From Verrucomicrobiia bacterium (GTDB lineage: Bacteria; Verrucomicrobiota; Verrucomicrobiia; Verrucomicrobiales; Akkermansiaceae), in NCBI GenBank assembly GCA_947462875.1, contig CANHQJ010000008.1, forward strand, positions 62,001 to 126,000: a DNA stretch of 64,000 bases, read 5' to 3'. The notes below the pieces were generated by a model, which was given only the letters and a program-made list of their open reading frames with translations, made no database searches and was not told the DNA's origin. Position numbers and translations under genes: made by a program. Below are positions 43,153-52,078 of the stretch, piece by piece. How positions within the stretch are numbered: position 1 is the first letter of the stretch; every line of letters begins with the position of its first letter.

Positions 43153-44658
43153 ATGATCAAGCGCGTCGGAATCATCGTAGGCTTGTTGGTGGCGATCGTG
43201 CTGCTGCCGGTGCTGCTGCGCAAAAAGTCCGCCACGGCAGCGCCCGATGCGGCGGATGACCGGCTGGTCATCATCACGCCGCACAACGAGTCCATCCGCA
43301 ATGAATACGGCGAGGCCTTCGCGCGGTGGTGGAAGGAGCGCAGCGGGCGCAGTGTGTATGTTGATTGGCGCACGCCTGGCGGCACGGCGGAGATCCGCAA
43401 GGTGCTGGATTCCGGCTACGCCGCTGCCGAGGCGCGCGGTGCCGCAGGCATGGGGATCGATCTCTTTTTCGGCGGTGGCGATTACGAATTCAAAACCCAG
43501 CACAAGCCGAAAAAAGGCGAGGGTCGTTTGGTGCGTTTGGAAGTCTTTGACAAGCACCCGGAGTGGTTCGGTGAAAAGGGCGTGACGCAGTATTTTTCGG
43601 GCGAGCAATACTATAACGACGAGCGCACGTGGGTGACGGCGTGTTTGTCGCAATTCGGCATCTGTTACAATGAGGATGCCCTGAAGCGTCTCGGCTTGCC
43701 TGTGCCGCGGGGCTGGGAGGATCTCGGGGATCCGCGCTATGCCGGCTATCTCGCACTGGCGGACCCGAGCAAGAGCGGTTCGGTGGCGCGGGCCTTCGAA
43801 TTGCTGATCCAGCAGCAAATGCAGCAGGTCATTTCCTCCGCCGATCCCTCGATGCCGTCGGAAAAAGTGCGGCAACAAGGCTGGGAAAAGGGCTGGCAGC
43901 TCATCATGCGCTTGTGTGCGAATGCCCGTTATTTCACCGATAGTGCTTCGAAGATCCCGCAGGACGTGGGGCAGGGGGACTCGGTGGCGGGGATGTGTGT
44001 GGACTTTTACGGAAGATCCTTCAGCGATGAATTGATGCGCGACGATGGTACCTCGCGCCTGCGCTGGATCGCACCGGCCGGTGGTTCCTCTCTCAGTGGC
44101 GATCCGATCGCCGTGATGAGCGGCGCGCCGAATCCCTTGGTGGCGCAGGCGTTTGTGGAGTTTGTCTTAAGCGATGCCGGCCAGATTTTGTGGAATGCCA
44201 AGCCCGGCACAGAGAACGGACCCGTCTCCAAGGCGCTGCGACGCATGCCGGTGCGCCGCGACATGTACACTCCGGAAAATCGTGCACGGTTCAGCGATGG
44301 TGAGATGAATCCCTATGAAGCCACGGGAGAATTCGTTTACAAACCGGAACTCACGGGCAAGGCCTTTGGCACGATACGCTCGCTGGTGCGGATTGTCGGC
44401 ATTGACTCGCACGAGGAAATGAAGAGCGCGTGGAAAGCCCTGCGCGAGGCGAATTTCCCCCCGGATGCGATGAAGGTGTTTTTTGATGTATCGGTGCTGG
44501 AGTATCAGAGCATGAGCCTGGGTGATCCGCGTTTAGGCTCCGGTGACGCGCTGGATGCCGCCGCCCGCGCTTCCGAGCTGGGCGCGCATTTCCGGGCGCA
44601 GTACCAACGCGCCGAAGCCATGGCACGCGATGCGCTAGCGAAAGGAGGAACGCCATGA
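43153..44658 (+). CDS. ABC transporter extracellular solute-binding protein, Fe(III)-type
   Basis: 501 residues, longer than the usual 340. The N-terminus has a membrane-spanning anchor (VGIIVGLLVAIVLLPVLL) with no lipobox. The body is a type II periplasmic-binding fold: LVIITPHNESIRNEYGEAFARWW, VYVDWRTPGGTAEIRKVL, GIDLFFGGGDYEFK, TWVTACLSQFGICYNEDALKRLGLPVPRGWEDL, and LADPSKSGSVARAF. This resembles FbpA/AfuA-type ferric or thiamine/2-aminoethylphosphonate binding proteins. The C-terminal helical extension (EEMKSAWKALREANF to the end) is extra. It shares ATGA with the permease gene. Confidence 0.9.
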   Translation: MIKRVGIIVGLLVAIVLLPVLLRKKSATAAPDAADDRLVIITPHNESIRNEYGEAFARWWKERSGRSVYVDWRTPGGTAEIRKVLDSGYAAAEARGAAGMGIDLFFGGGDYEFKTQHKPKKGEGRLVRLEVFDKHPEWFGEKGVTQYFSGEQYYNDERTWVTACLSQFGICYNEDALKRLGLPVPRGWEDLGDPRYAGYLALADPSKSGSVARAFELLIQQQMQQVISSADPSMPSEKVRQQGWEKGWQLIMRLCANARYFTDSASKIPQDVGQGDSVAGMCVDFYGRSFSDELMRDDGTSRLRWIAPAGGSSLSGDPIAVMSGAPNPLVAQAFVEFVLSDAGQILWNAKPGTENGPVSKALRRMPVRRDMYTPENRARFSDGEMNPYEATGEFVYKPELTGKAFGTIRSLVRIVGIDSHEEMKSAWKALREANFPPDAMKVFFDVSVLEYQSMSLGDPRLGSGDALDAAARASELGAHFRAQYQRAEAMARDALAKGGTP

Positions 44659-46349
44659 GAAAAGAGTATGCATGGACCATCATGGTGACGGTGGTCATTC
44701 TGTTTGCGGTGTTTTTTGTCTATCCGGCTTTCACCATCGTGGGGGAAGCCTTTGGCAAAAAAGGGGGCGGTTTTACGTTCGCCTATATCACGGCGGTGTT
44801 TCGCGATCCGGTCTATCTGGAGGGATTGTGGAATGCGTTTGCGCTCGGCATCGTCAGCACGGCGGCGACCTTGCTGATTGCCTTTCCGCTGGCCTTGTTC
44901 TCGCATCGCTACGATTTTGTCGGGAAAAAATGGCTGAGTGTGTTGGTGCTGGTGCCGCTGATTCTGCCGCCCTTCGTAGGCGCGGTGGGCGTGAAGGAAA
45001 TGCTGGGCGTCGATGGCGCGCTGAATGCGTTTCTGATCGATCTCGGCTGGATGGAAGCCGCGCGGCCTTACGATTGGCTGGCGAACGGGCGCTTCACAGG
45101 CATCGTGCTGATGAACGCGCTGCATCTCTATCCGATTCTCTACATGAACATCGCGGCGGCTCTATCGAATCTCGATCCGGCGATGGAACAAGCCGCGCAA
45201 AATCTCGGCTGTCCGCCGTGGCGTCGGTTTTGGAAAATCACCTTTCCGCTCACGCTGCCGGGCGTGTTTGCGGGATCGTCCATCGTTTTCATCTGGGCCT
45301 TCACCGAGCTGGGTGTGCCACTCGTGTTCGACTACGCCCGCGTCGCGCCGGTGCAGGTCTATGACGGCATCAAGGATCTGGGCGGCAATCCCTTGCCGTA
45401 TGCGATCGTCGCGATCATGTTGGTGATTTCGGCGGTGGTATTTGCGGTATCGAAGTTGGTGCTCGGTCGCTCGCCACTGGGCACGGCACCGCGTCCGAAA
45501 GGTCGGAGCAATGATGTCGTGCTGCGTGGGGTCAAATCATGGCTGGTGTGCGGCGTGTTTGTTGCCGTGTTCTTGTTTGCCTCGGTGCCGCACCTGGGAG
45601 TGATTTTTCTCTCGGTTTCCAATGACTGGTATCAAACCATCCTGCCGAGCGAATTGACCATGCGGCACTACGATGAGGCGCTCGGAAATTCGCTGGTGGT
45701 GCCCTCGATCCAGAACAGTTTGTTTTATGCCTCGATGGCGACCTTGATCGATCTGTTGCTCGGCATTGCCATTGCCTGGGTGGTGGTGCGGAGCAAGATC
45801 CGCGGCCGTGCCGTGCTCGATTCGCTGGTGATGCTGCCCCTGGCCGTGCCGGGACTGGTGATGGCCTTCGGCTACCTGGCCCTGTCCCAGCCCGGCAAGC
45901 CGTTTGCGTTTTTGATCGGTGCCGATGGCAATCCGGCATTGCTATTGATCGTGGCCTACGCGTTCCGCCGCCTGCCGTATGTGGTGCGCTCGGCGGTGGC
46001 GGGTTTGCAGCAGAGCAATCCCGTGCTGGAAGAGGCGGCGCGTTCGATGGGAGCCACGCCGGTGCGGACCTTGCGCAAAATCGCGTTGCCCTTGATCGGA
46101 GCCAATCTTGCCGCAGGGGCGATTCTCGCTTTTGCGTTCGCGATGCTGGAGGTGAGCGATAGCCTCATTCTGGCGCAGCAAAGCGAGCACTATCCCATCA
46201 CCAAAGCGATCTATACCTTGCTTAGCACTCTGGGCAATGGCGTGCAGCTCGCCGCCGCGCTGGGCGTCTGGGCGATGGTGTTTCTCTCGGTAGCGATCAT
46301 CGGTGCGGCGGTCATCGGCGGCAAGCGCGGCGGCTTGTTCAAGGTGTGA
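44655..46349 (+). CDS. ABC transporter permease, fused double BPD domain (FbpB-like)
   Basis: 564 residues with about 12 transmembrane segments. It has two permease halves, each ending with an EAA-type loop: EQAAQNLGCPPWRRFWKITFPLTLPG near residue 180 and EEAARSMGATPVRTLRKIALPLIGANL near 460. A single chain carrying both channel halves is the FbpB/AfuB arrangement of ferric iron importers. ATG overlaps the binding-protein stop by 4 nt (ATGA), so translation is coupled. Confidence 0.93.
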   Translation: MRKEYAWTIMVTVVILFAVFFVYPAFTIVGEAFGKKGGGFTFAYITAVFRDPVYLEGLWNAFALGIVSTAATLLIAFPLALFSHRYDFVGKKWLSVLVLVPLILPPFVGAVGVKEMLGVDGALNAFLIDLGWMEAARPYDWLANGRFTGIVLMNALHLYPILYMNIAAALSNLDPAMEQAAQNLGCPPWRRFWKITFPLTLPGVFAGSSIVFIWAFTELGVPLVFDYARVAPVQVYDGIKDLGGNPLPYAIVAIMLVISAVVFAVSKLVLGRSPLGTAPRPKGRSNDVVLRGVKSWLVCGVFVAVFLFASVPHLGVIFLSVSNDWYQTILPSELTMRHYDEALGNSLVVPSIQNSLFYASMATLIDLLLGIAIAWVVVRSKIRGRAVLDSLVMLPLAVPGLVMAFGYLALSQPGKPFAFLIGADGNPALLLIVAYAFRRLPYVVRSAVAGLQQSNPVLEEAARSMGATPVRTLRKIALPLIGANLAAGAILAFAFAMLEVSDSLILAQQSEHYPITKAIYTLLSTLGNGVQLAAALGVWAMVFLSVAIIGAAVIGGKRGGLFKV

Positions 46350-46371
46350 GTGAACTTATTGTGAGACGATT

Positions 46372-47100
46372 ATGTTGAAACGCGATTCTCACGGACATGC
46401 GGAATTCGGCAAGGGGGAACTGGCCTTGCAGGTGCTCATTTTTATGTGCCTGGTGGTTTTTGCGATAGAAACCCTGCCGAATCTAACCACCACGCAGCAG
46501 CGGTGGATCGATGCCTTTGATGTCTTTTCCGTGGCGGTGTTCACGGTGGAGTATATCATCCGCCTGTGGGCGTCCCGACCGAGGAAAGGCTACGCGCTCA
46601 GTTTTTTCGGAATCATCGATCTGATTTCCATTTTGCCGTTTTACATCGGCTTGGGCGTTGATTTGCGCAACTTGCGGGCCCTGCGCATGCTGCGTTTGTT
46701 CCGGATTCTCAAATTGGCACGCTACAGCAAGGCGATGCGCCGCTTTCACCGGGCTTTTATCATCACCAAAGAGGAGATCGTGCTGTTTCTGACATCTACC
46801 TTCATCCTGCTCTACATCGCGGGCATGGGGATCTATCACTTTGAGAACGAGGCGCAACCGGATCGGTATCGATCGATGTTTGACGGTCTGTGGTGGGCCG
46901 TGGCGACGCTCACGACGGTGGGATACGGCGATGTCTATCCGATTACCGTGGGCGGGAAAATTTTCACCTTCGTGATTTTGATCCTGGGTCTCGGCATCAT
47001 CGCCGTGCCCACGGGCATGGTGGCATCCGCGCTGGCGAAGGCGCGAAAGGAAGAAGACGAACGTCACGCCAGCGGCGATGATGCTGATGAGGATGGGTGA
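46372..47100 (+). CDS. Voltage-gated potassium channel (6-TM Kv type)
   Basis: 242 residues, the compact bacterial Kv length. S1 (LALQVLIFMCLVVFAIETLP), S2-S3, an S4 voltage sensor with regularly spaced Arg (LRNLRALRMLRLFRILKLARY), S5, the pore with selectivity filter TLTTVGYGDVYP (~180) and S6 (IFTFVILILGLGIIAVPTGMVASAL). A short acidic cytoplasmic tail follows. It begins 22 nt after the permease stop, so it may be in the same transcript as the ABC transporter. Confidence 0.94.
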   Translation: MLKRDSHGHAEFGKGELALQVLIFMCLVVFAIETLPNLTTTQQRWIDAFDVFSVAVFTVEYIIRLWASRPRKGYALSFFGIIDLISILPFYIGLGVDLRNLRALRMLRLFRILKLARYSKAMRRFHRAFIITKEEIVLFLTSTFILLYIAGMGIYHFENEAQPDRYRSMFDGLWWAVATLTTVGYGDVYPITVGGKIFTFVILILGLGIIAVPTGMVASALAKARKEEDERHASGDDADEDG

Positions 47101-47166
47101 TGTCCTGCGTCAGCAGGTAAAATTTTTCGAATTGGTTCTTCATTCCCGGGATTTCTGTGGTATGGA

Positions 47167-47205
47167 ATTCGTCCCGTAGGCCATTTTGATGGCCGGACGG
47201 GGAAT
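47167..47205 (+). promoter_or_regulatory. Strong hairpin in the rsfS leader
   Basis: Stem parts: ATTC (47167-47170) with GAAT (47202-47205), CCCGT (47173-47177) with ACGGG (47197-47201), and GGCCAT (47179-47184) with ATGGCC (47189-47194), around a TTTG loop. It ends 12 nt before the rsfS ATG and has no T-run, so it does not look like a terminator. No clear Shine-Dalgarno is visible between it and the ATG. It may affect translation of rsfS. Confidence 0.5.
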
Positions 47206-47216
47206 GTTCTAAGTTT

Positions 47217-47582
47217 ATGAGTGATCAAGTAAAAGGAATCGAGCTGGCGAAGGCCTGTGCCAAGGCGGCGGATGAAATGCAGGCGGAAAACATCCAGGTG
47301 TTTGATGTGACGGGGCTGTCCACGATCACGGATTTTGTCGTGCTGTGTTCCGGGTCCTCGATGCCGCACCTGCGCGCGATCATGCGCGATGTGGCGGGGC
47401 ACGTCATCGAATGGCATGGTGTGAAGCCGATTTTGTCGGAAGGCAACGCGGACAGCCGCTGGGTGGTGCTCGATTACATCGATGTGATGGTGCACGTTCT
47501 GCACACCGAGATGCGCGAGTTCTACGATCTGGAATCCATGTGGGCCAAGGCGAAGCCGGTGGAGTGGAAAGGGGAGAGTTGA
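47217..47582 (+). CDS. rsfS: Ribosomal silencing factor RsfS
   Basis: 121 residues. Binds L14 on the 50S subunit and blocks subunit joining in stationary phase or starvation. Family landmarks: DVTGLSTITDFVVLCSGSSMPHLRAI (typical DxxxxSxxTDYFVIASGxSxxxxxAI), ADSRWVVLDYIDVMVHVLHTEMREFYDLESMW. Length is normal. It is often next to nadD, which is not the case here. Confidence 0.95.
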   Translation: MSDQVKGIELAKACAKAADEMQAENIQVFDVTGLSTITDFVVLCSGSSMPHLRAIMRDVAGHVIEWHGVKPILSEGNADSRWVVLDYIDVMVHVLHTEMREFYDLESMWAKAKPVEWKGES

Positions 47583-47623
47583 AGTGATGAGTCAGCAGTG
47601 ATCCGTGATCAGTGCTTTTGAGA

Positions 47624-48259
47624 CTAGGGACTCAGTCGTTCGATGCTCCAGTTCTCCTCGCCTTTGGTGTAGAGAAAACGATCGTGAATGCGGGCGGGGC
47701 CGCCTTGCCAGAACTCGATGGTTTCCGGCACCACGCGGAAGCCGCCCCAGAACGAGGGCAGGGGGATTTCCCCGTGTTTGAATTTTTCGCCGATCTCGTG
47801 GAGTTTTTGCATGAGCAATTTCCGCGAGCTGATGACCGAGCTTTGTTGGGACACCCAGGCACCTAGCTGTGATTCGCGCGGGCGCGAGGTGAAGTACTTG
47901 AGCGATTCGGTGGTTGAGATTTTTTCCGCGCGTCCCTGGATGATCACTTGTCGCTCCAATGTGATCCACGGAAACAACAGGCAGACGTGGGGATTTTTTT
48001 CGATCTGGCGCGCCTTGCGGCTTTCGTAGTTGGTGAAAAAGACAAAACCCTCCTGATCGAAATATTTCAGCAGCACGGTGCGTTGCAAGGGCGCGCCGCG
48101 TTCATCGACGGTGGCCAGGGTCATGGCATTCGGCTCATGCACTTGCAGCTCGATGGCTTGCTGGAACCAGCGAGTGAACTGTTGCAGGGGATTGGCATCG
48201 AGGTCGCTGCGGTGCAGTCCTTTGGCGGAGTATTCTTTGCGAAAATCGGAGAGATCCAT
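47624..48259 (-). CDS. pdxH: Pyridoxamine 5'-phosphate oxidase
   Basis: 211 residues from ATG 48259 (MDLSDFRKEYSAKGL); the longer frame overlaps the neighbouring gene region and is discarded. FMN-dependent oxidation of PNP or PMP to pyridoxal 5'-phosphate. Signatures: NAMTLATVDERGAPLQRTVLLKYFDQEGFVFFTNYESRKARQI (FMN contacts), CLLFPWITLERQVIIQGRAEKIS, SRPRESQLGAWVSQQS, and the C-terminal ending FWQGGPARIHDRFLYT then WSIERLSP (WxxxRLxP). It supplies PLP, the cofactor of DapL and SpeA encoded nearby. Confidence 0.96.
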   Translation of the reverse strand: MDLSDFRKEYSAKGLHRSDLDANPLQQFTRWFQQAIELQVHEPNAMTLATVDERGAPLQRTVLLKYFDQEGFVFFTNYESRKARQIEKNPHVCLLFPWITLERQVIIQGRAEKISTTESLKYFTSRPRESQLGAWVSQQSSVISSRKLLMQKLHEIGEKFKHGEIPLPSFWGGFRVVPETIEFWQGGPARIHDRFLYTKGEENWSIERLSP

Positions 48260-48305
48260 GAGCGGGGAAGAGGATAGCACGGCTTGGGGCGGTGTCGAAT
48301 GCGAA

Positions 48306-50591
48306 TCATTCGATGATGACGCGGTCGCCGACTTCGGTGAGTTCGAAAAGTTTCTGGGCATTGCCGTAGGGCACGCGCAGGCAACCGTGGGAGGCGGGGT
48401 AGCCGGGGACGATGCCCTGGTGGAAGCCGAAGGCACCGCAACTGAGGCGCTGGAAACAGGGCATGGAGGCCCCGTCGTAAATGTTCGAGTGCCAGGTGCG
48501 GTGTTTGTTGGTGATGACGTAGGTGCCTTTCGGCGTGCTGTAGCCTTTTTTGCCGGTGGAAATTTTGGTGGAAAACGTCAGGTTGCCACAAACGTCGTAG
48601 AGCTGGGCTTCCTGTTTGGCGAGATCGACGATGATTTTTCTCGTTTCGATGTAGGGATTTTTGCGCAGCATGAGTCGCATCATCGGCACGTCCGCCTGGC
48701 GGCAGGCGAAGTTGAGTGGCCAGGTCTTGTTGACCACGGTCCAGGCGTTGAGTTTGGCCCCGTGCTCCATGAGGGTGCGGGCGACTTCCACCTCACCGCT
48801 ATCGGCGGCGAGCATGAGCGGGGTGATATTGCGGTCAAAGGTGAGATACCACTTCATGCCGTTGCCCGGAAAGATCGATAGGAAGGCGGCATTGGCTTTG
48901 GGTTGCAGCGGGCGATTGGGATCGGCGTGATAGCGGAGCAGGAGTCGCACGATGTCGAGACGGCGTCGCGCGATGGCGCAGGCGAGAGGTGTTTGCTGTT
49001 CTTTTCCTAACGCATGGATGTCATGCGGCTTCTGCAAAAGGTATTCCAGCACGGCGATGTTGCGGTGGTGGATGGCGATATGGATCGGGTGGTCGAATGA
49101 TTCATCAAAGGCCGGGTCGTGAGTGATGCCATTTTTTTCGAGCAGCGGCAGTGCCTCGACACGACCGAAAGCACAGGCTTCGTGAAATAGGGCGGGTGTG
49201 CGGATGTTGTTTTCGAGCAGGGTGGAAAAAATGGTGAGGCTCGGTTGTTTCATCGCGGCTCTGAGCAACTGCGTTTCTTGCTCCGAGCCCCGGGCGGGGC
49301 GGATGCCGGCGGCGAGCAGTGTGGCGAGTTGTTGGTTTTTTGCCTTGGCGACGGCTTCCTGCAGCAATTCCGTCCAGGTGGCTTGCGGTGGCTTGGCACC
49401 AAGGAGCACGAGCCGTTGAAAGGCATCGACCTTGCCCTGCTCCAGGGCCAGGGTGGCGGCGGTGTGGCCTTGGGCGGTAGTGGCATTGATATCGGCTCCG
49501 TGCTGGATCAGCGGTTCTAACAAGTCCAGCATGCCTTGTTCGGTGGCGCGGCAGATGAGTGGAGCGATAGTCCCTGCGGACACTTCGTGATCCTTGGCGC
49601 TGGCGCCGCGGCTGAGCAAGGCATCGCAGAGCGCGCGTTTGTATTGATCGATCGCATGGGCGAGCACGCTGACTCCCCGGGCATCGCGGGTGTTCGGATC
49701 CGCGCCTTTTTCCAGCAGCCGCAGCGATAGGTTTTCCTCGCGCGTGAGGCTCCAGAGAAACAGCGTGCGGCCATCGGCGAGAGTGGCATTGGGATCAAGT
49801 CCCAGATCCAACAACTGCGACCACTGGCGTTCGTCATCGCTGGCGAGTGCGTAATCAAGAACAGAGCGGCCCTGCGCATCGGTGGCTCGCAGATCGGCTC
49901 CACGTTTCACCAGCTTCGGGAGAAGATCCTGCCAGCCCAGTTCGAGACAGCGGATGGCCACGGGAGTGAAGGCTTCTTCGCTTTTCACGGCCCGTCCCGG
50001 ATCGGCGCCGAGTTCTAACAAATGCTCGACCAGCGCGCGTTGACGTCGCTCGAACGCATAGGCGATGGCGTTGTTTCCGGCGCGATCATGCACGTGGAAA
50101 TCGGCCTGGTGCGAGAGCAGGGCATCCGCGATGATGTAGCGGCCGTGCTGGATGCACCAGAGCAGCAGCGGTTGACCATTCTCCATGCGGGCATTCGGTT
50201 TCGCGCCTTTCTGGAGAAGTAGCTTGGCGATGGCGATATCGCCATGCACCGCCGCCGTGGCGAGAGGGCCGCCGCGTTCCGTGGTGGTCTGCGGGGAGCG
50301 GATGCCGCGGCTGTTTTGCAAGAGCAAACGCACCATGCGGAAATCGCTGCGTTCGCAGGCGGAGAGGAGCGGGGTTTTTCCGGCATCGTCGTGCTGTTCG
50401 GAAAAAACCCCGCAGATGAGAAGTTGATGCAGCGTTTCCTCATCACCGCGTGCCACGGCCGCATTGACCTGATCCGCCCGCAGGGGGATGCCTTTGTCCC
50501 GCAGCGATCGCTGGGCACGTGTTCGTTCGTCTCCGCAACTGACAAGCAGCAGCGACATGGCAGCGATGACTAAGCCCTGAACGCGTAACAC
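48306..50591 (-). CDS. Lipoprotein with ankyrin-repeat array fused to an L,D-transpeptidase domain
   Basis: 761 residues from GTG 50591, or 750 from ATG 50558. Lipoprotein signal: LVIAAMSLLLVSCGDE with lipobox LVSC (Cys19). Residues about 50-640 are roughly fifteen ankyrin repeats, with typical turns such as LLEKGADPNTRDARGVSVL, LIQHGADINATTAQGHTAA and LLLRYHADPNRPL. Residues about 650-761 are a YkuD/ErfK L,D-transpeptidase: VDLAKQEAQLYDVCGNL, STPKGTYVITNK, and the active site FHQGIVPGYPASHGCLRVP with catalytic Cys in SHGCLR. LDTs make 3-3 peptidoglycan crosslinks or attach proteins to the wall. A periplasmic, membrane-anchored LDT with a protein-binding ankyrin arm is the reading. SD and start lie inside a hairpin. 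Confidence 0.92.
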   Translation of the reverse strand: MLRVQGLVIAAMSLLLVSCGDERTRAQRSLRDKGIPLRADQVNAAVARGDEETLHQLLICGVFSEQHDDAGKTPLLSACERSDFRMVRLLLQNSRGIRSPQTTTERGGPLATAAVHGDIAIAKLLLQKGAKPNARMENGQPLLLWCIQHGRYIIADALLSHQADFHVHDRAGNNAIAYAFERRQRALVEHLLELGADPGRAVKSEEAFTPVAIRCLELGWQDLLPKLVKRGADLRATDAQGRSVLDYALASDDERQWSQLLDLGLDPNATLADGRTLFLWSLTREENLSLRLLEKGADPNTRDARGVSVLAHAIDQYKRALCDALLSRGASAKDHEVSAGTIAPLICRATEQGMLDLLEPLIQHGADINATTAQGHTAATLALEQGKVDAFQRLVLLGAKPPQATWTELLQEAVAKAKNQQLATLLAAGIRPARGSEQETQLLRAAMKQPSLTIFSTLLENNIRTPALFHEACAFGRVEALPLLEKNGITHDPAFDESFDHPIHIAIHHRNIAVLEYLLQKPHDIHALGKEQQTPLACAIARRRLDIVRLLLRYHADPNRPLQPKANAAFLSIFPGNGMKWYLTFDRNITPLMLAADSGEVEVARTLMEHGAKLNAWTVVNKTWPLNFACRQADVPMMRLMLRKNPYIETRKIIVDLAKQEAQLYDVCGNLTFSTKISTGKKGYSTPKGTYVITNKHRTWHSNIYDGASMPCFQRLSCGAFGFHQGIVPGYPASHGCLRVPYGNAQKLFELTEVGDRVIIE

Positions 50592-50615
50592 GTCCTCTTG
50601 CTAGCAAGAAACGTG
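50589..50615 (-). promoter_or_regulatory. Hairpin sequestering the ribosome-binding site and GTG start of the ankyrin/LDT gene
   Basis: In the minus-strand transcript, CACGU (50615-50611) pairs with ACGUG (50593-50589), which contains the GUG start. UCUUGC and GCAAGA (the palindrome 50596-50609) pair inside it. The SD-like AAGAGGA is within the inner 3' arm and the bulge. The DNA palindrome of 14 bp is perfect (TCTTGCTAGCAAGA). It could instead be a dyad operator; both readings imply control of this gene. Confidence 0.5.
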
Positions 50616-50668
50616 CTCACTGAGAAGACGGAATGACAGCCGGGCGTGAACTTTTTGTGACCGATCTC

Positions 50669-51901
50669 TCAAGCCAGCAGCGCGCTGATGCGGCGGCAGA
50701 CCTCCTCGACGTTTTCGCGCGAGTTAAAGGCGGAAATCCGGAACCAGCCCTCGCCCGCTGCGCCGAAGCCGGAGCCGGGGGTGATGACGACCTGGGCATC
50801 GTGCAGCATCATATCGAACATTTCCCACGATGTTTTGCCAGCCGGACAGCCGACCCAGACGTAGGGGGCGTTTTCACCGCCGAATACCGTGAGTCCGGCG
50901 GCTTGGCAGGCTTCGCGGAGAAGCGTGGCATTGCCCATGTAGTGTTTGATGAGAGCGGCGACCTGCTCTTTTCCTTCGGGGCTGAAAAGTGCGGCGGCGG
51001 CTTTTTGCACCGGGTAGCTGGCACCGTTGAACTTGGTGCTGTGGCGGCGCGACCACAGCTGATGCAGCGGGACTTTTTTGCCGTCGGTGGTGGAGCCCAT
51101 CAGGGTTTTCGGGATCACCGTGTAGGCGCAGCGCACGCCGGTGAAGCCGCCGTGTTTCGAGAAAGAACGGAACTCCATGGCGCACTCGTGGGCACCGGGG
51201 ATTTCGTAAATGGAGCGCGGCACGTTGGGATCCTGAACGAAGGCCTCGTAGGCGGAGTCGAACAAAATGATCGTATCATTCGCCAAGGCATAGTTGACCC
51301 ATGCGGTGAGCTGCTCGCGTGTGGCGACGGCTCCGGTGGGGTTGTTCGGGAAGCAGAGATAGACGAGATCGACTTTCTCCGCGGGCGGCGCGGCGACGAA
51401 GCCATTGCTGGCATCGCAACGCAGGTAGACCAGTCCCTCGTAGGCACCGTTTTCATCGGCATCGCCGGTGTTCCCGGCCATGACGTTGGTATCGACATAC
51501 ACGGGATAGACGGGATCGGTGATGGCGATGCGATTGCCTTTGCCGAAAATATCGAGGATGTTTCCGGTGTCGCACTTCGAGCCATCCGAGATGAAAATTT
51601 CCTCGGCGCTGATGTTGAGGCCCGCGTATTGGTGCTCGGCCACGGCTTCGCGCAGGAAGGCATAGCCTTGCTCAGGGCCGTAGCCCTTGAAGCTGCTGCG
51701 GTTCGCGAGCTCATCCACGCCTTCGTGCATGGCCTTGATGGCGGCAGAGGGCAAAGCCTCGGTGACATCGCCGATGCCGCAACGGATCAGACGCGCCGCT
51801 TTTTCAGGGTTCTGCTGTTGAAATGCTGTCACGCGACGACCGATTTCAGGAAACAGGTAACCTGCCTTCAGTTTGAGGAAATTTTCATTGATGAGAGCCA
51901 T
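50669..51901 (-). CDS. dapL: LL-diaminopimelate aminotransferase
   Basis: 410 residues from ATG 51901 ([24 protein letters not shown]). PLP enzyme that converts tetrahydrodipicolinate directly to LL-DAP, bypassing DapD/DapC/DapE; typical of plants, Chlamydiae, Verrucomicrobiota and some others. Signatures: [73 protein letters not shown] and the PLP-lysine segment [18 protein letters not shown]. The longer frame upstream covers the divergent region. It lies 77 nt upstream of the ankyrin/LDT gene on the same strand, linking DAP supply with wall crosslinking. Confidence 0.96.
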   Translation of the reverse strand: MALINENFLKLKAGYLFPEIGRRVTAFQQQNPEKAARLIRCGIGDVTEALPSAAIKAMHEGVDELANRSSFKGYGPEQGYAFLREAVAEHQYAGLNISAEEIFISDGSKCDTGNILDIFGKGNRIAITDPVYPVYVDTNVMAGNTGDADENGAYEGLVYLRCDASNGFVAAPPAEKVDLVYLCFPNNPTGAVATREQLTAWVNYALANDTIILFDSAYEAFVQDPNVPRSIYEIPGAHECAMEFRSFSKHGGFTGVRCAYTVIPKTLMGSTTDGKKVPLHQLWSRRHSTKFNGASYPVQKAAAALFSPEGKEQVAALIKHYMGNATLLREACQAAGLTVFGGENAPYVWVGCPAGKTSWEMFDMMLHDAQVVITPGSGFGAAGEGWFRISAFNSRENVEEVCRRISALLA

Positions 51902-52078
51902 GGCGGCGCAGGCATAGAGAAGGATTCCATCGCTGACAAGTGAGAAATGCTTTCTTGGGCGTCGGTCCCGAAGGTGAGTGGAAAATGGGGAGAATATTCC
52001 ACCGTGCAATGTTTGAGATCTGGCTAGAGTGCGAGTGTCATGAAAAGCAAAGCGATCAGCAAAAGACAGGGGAATCAC

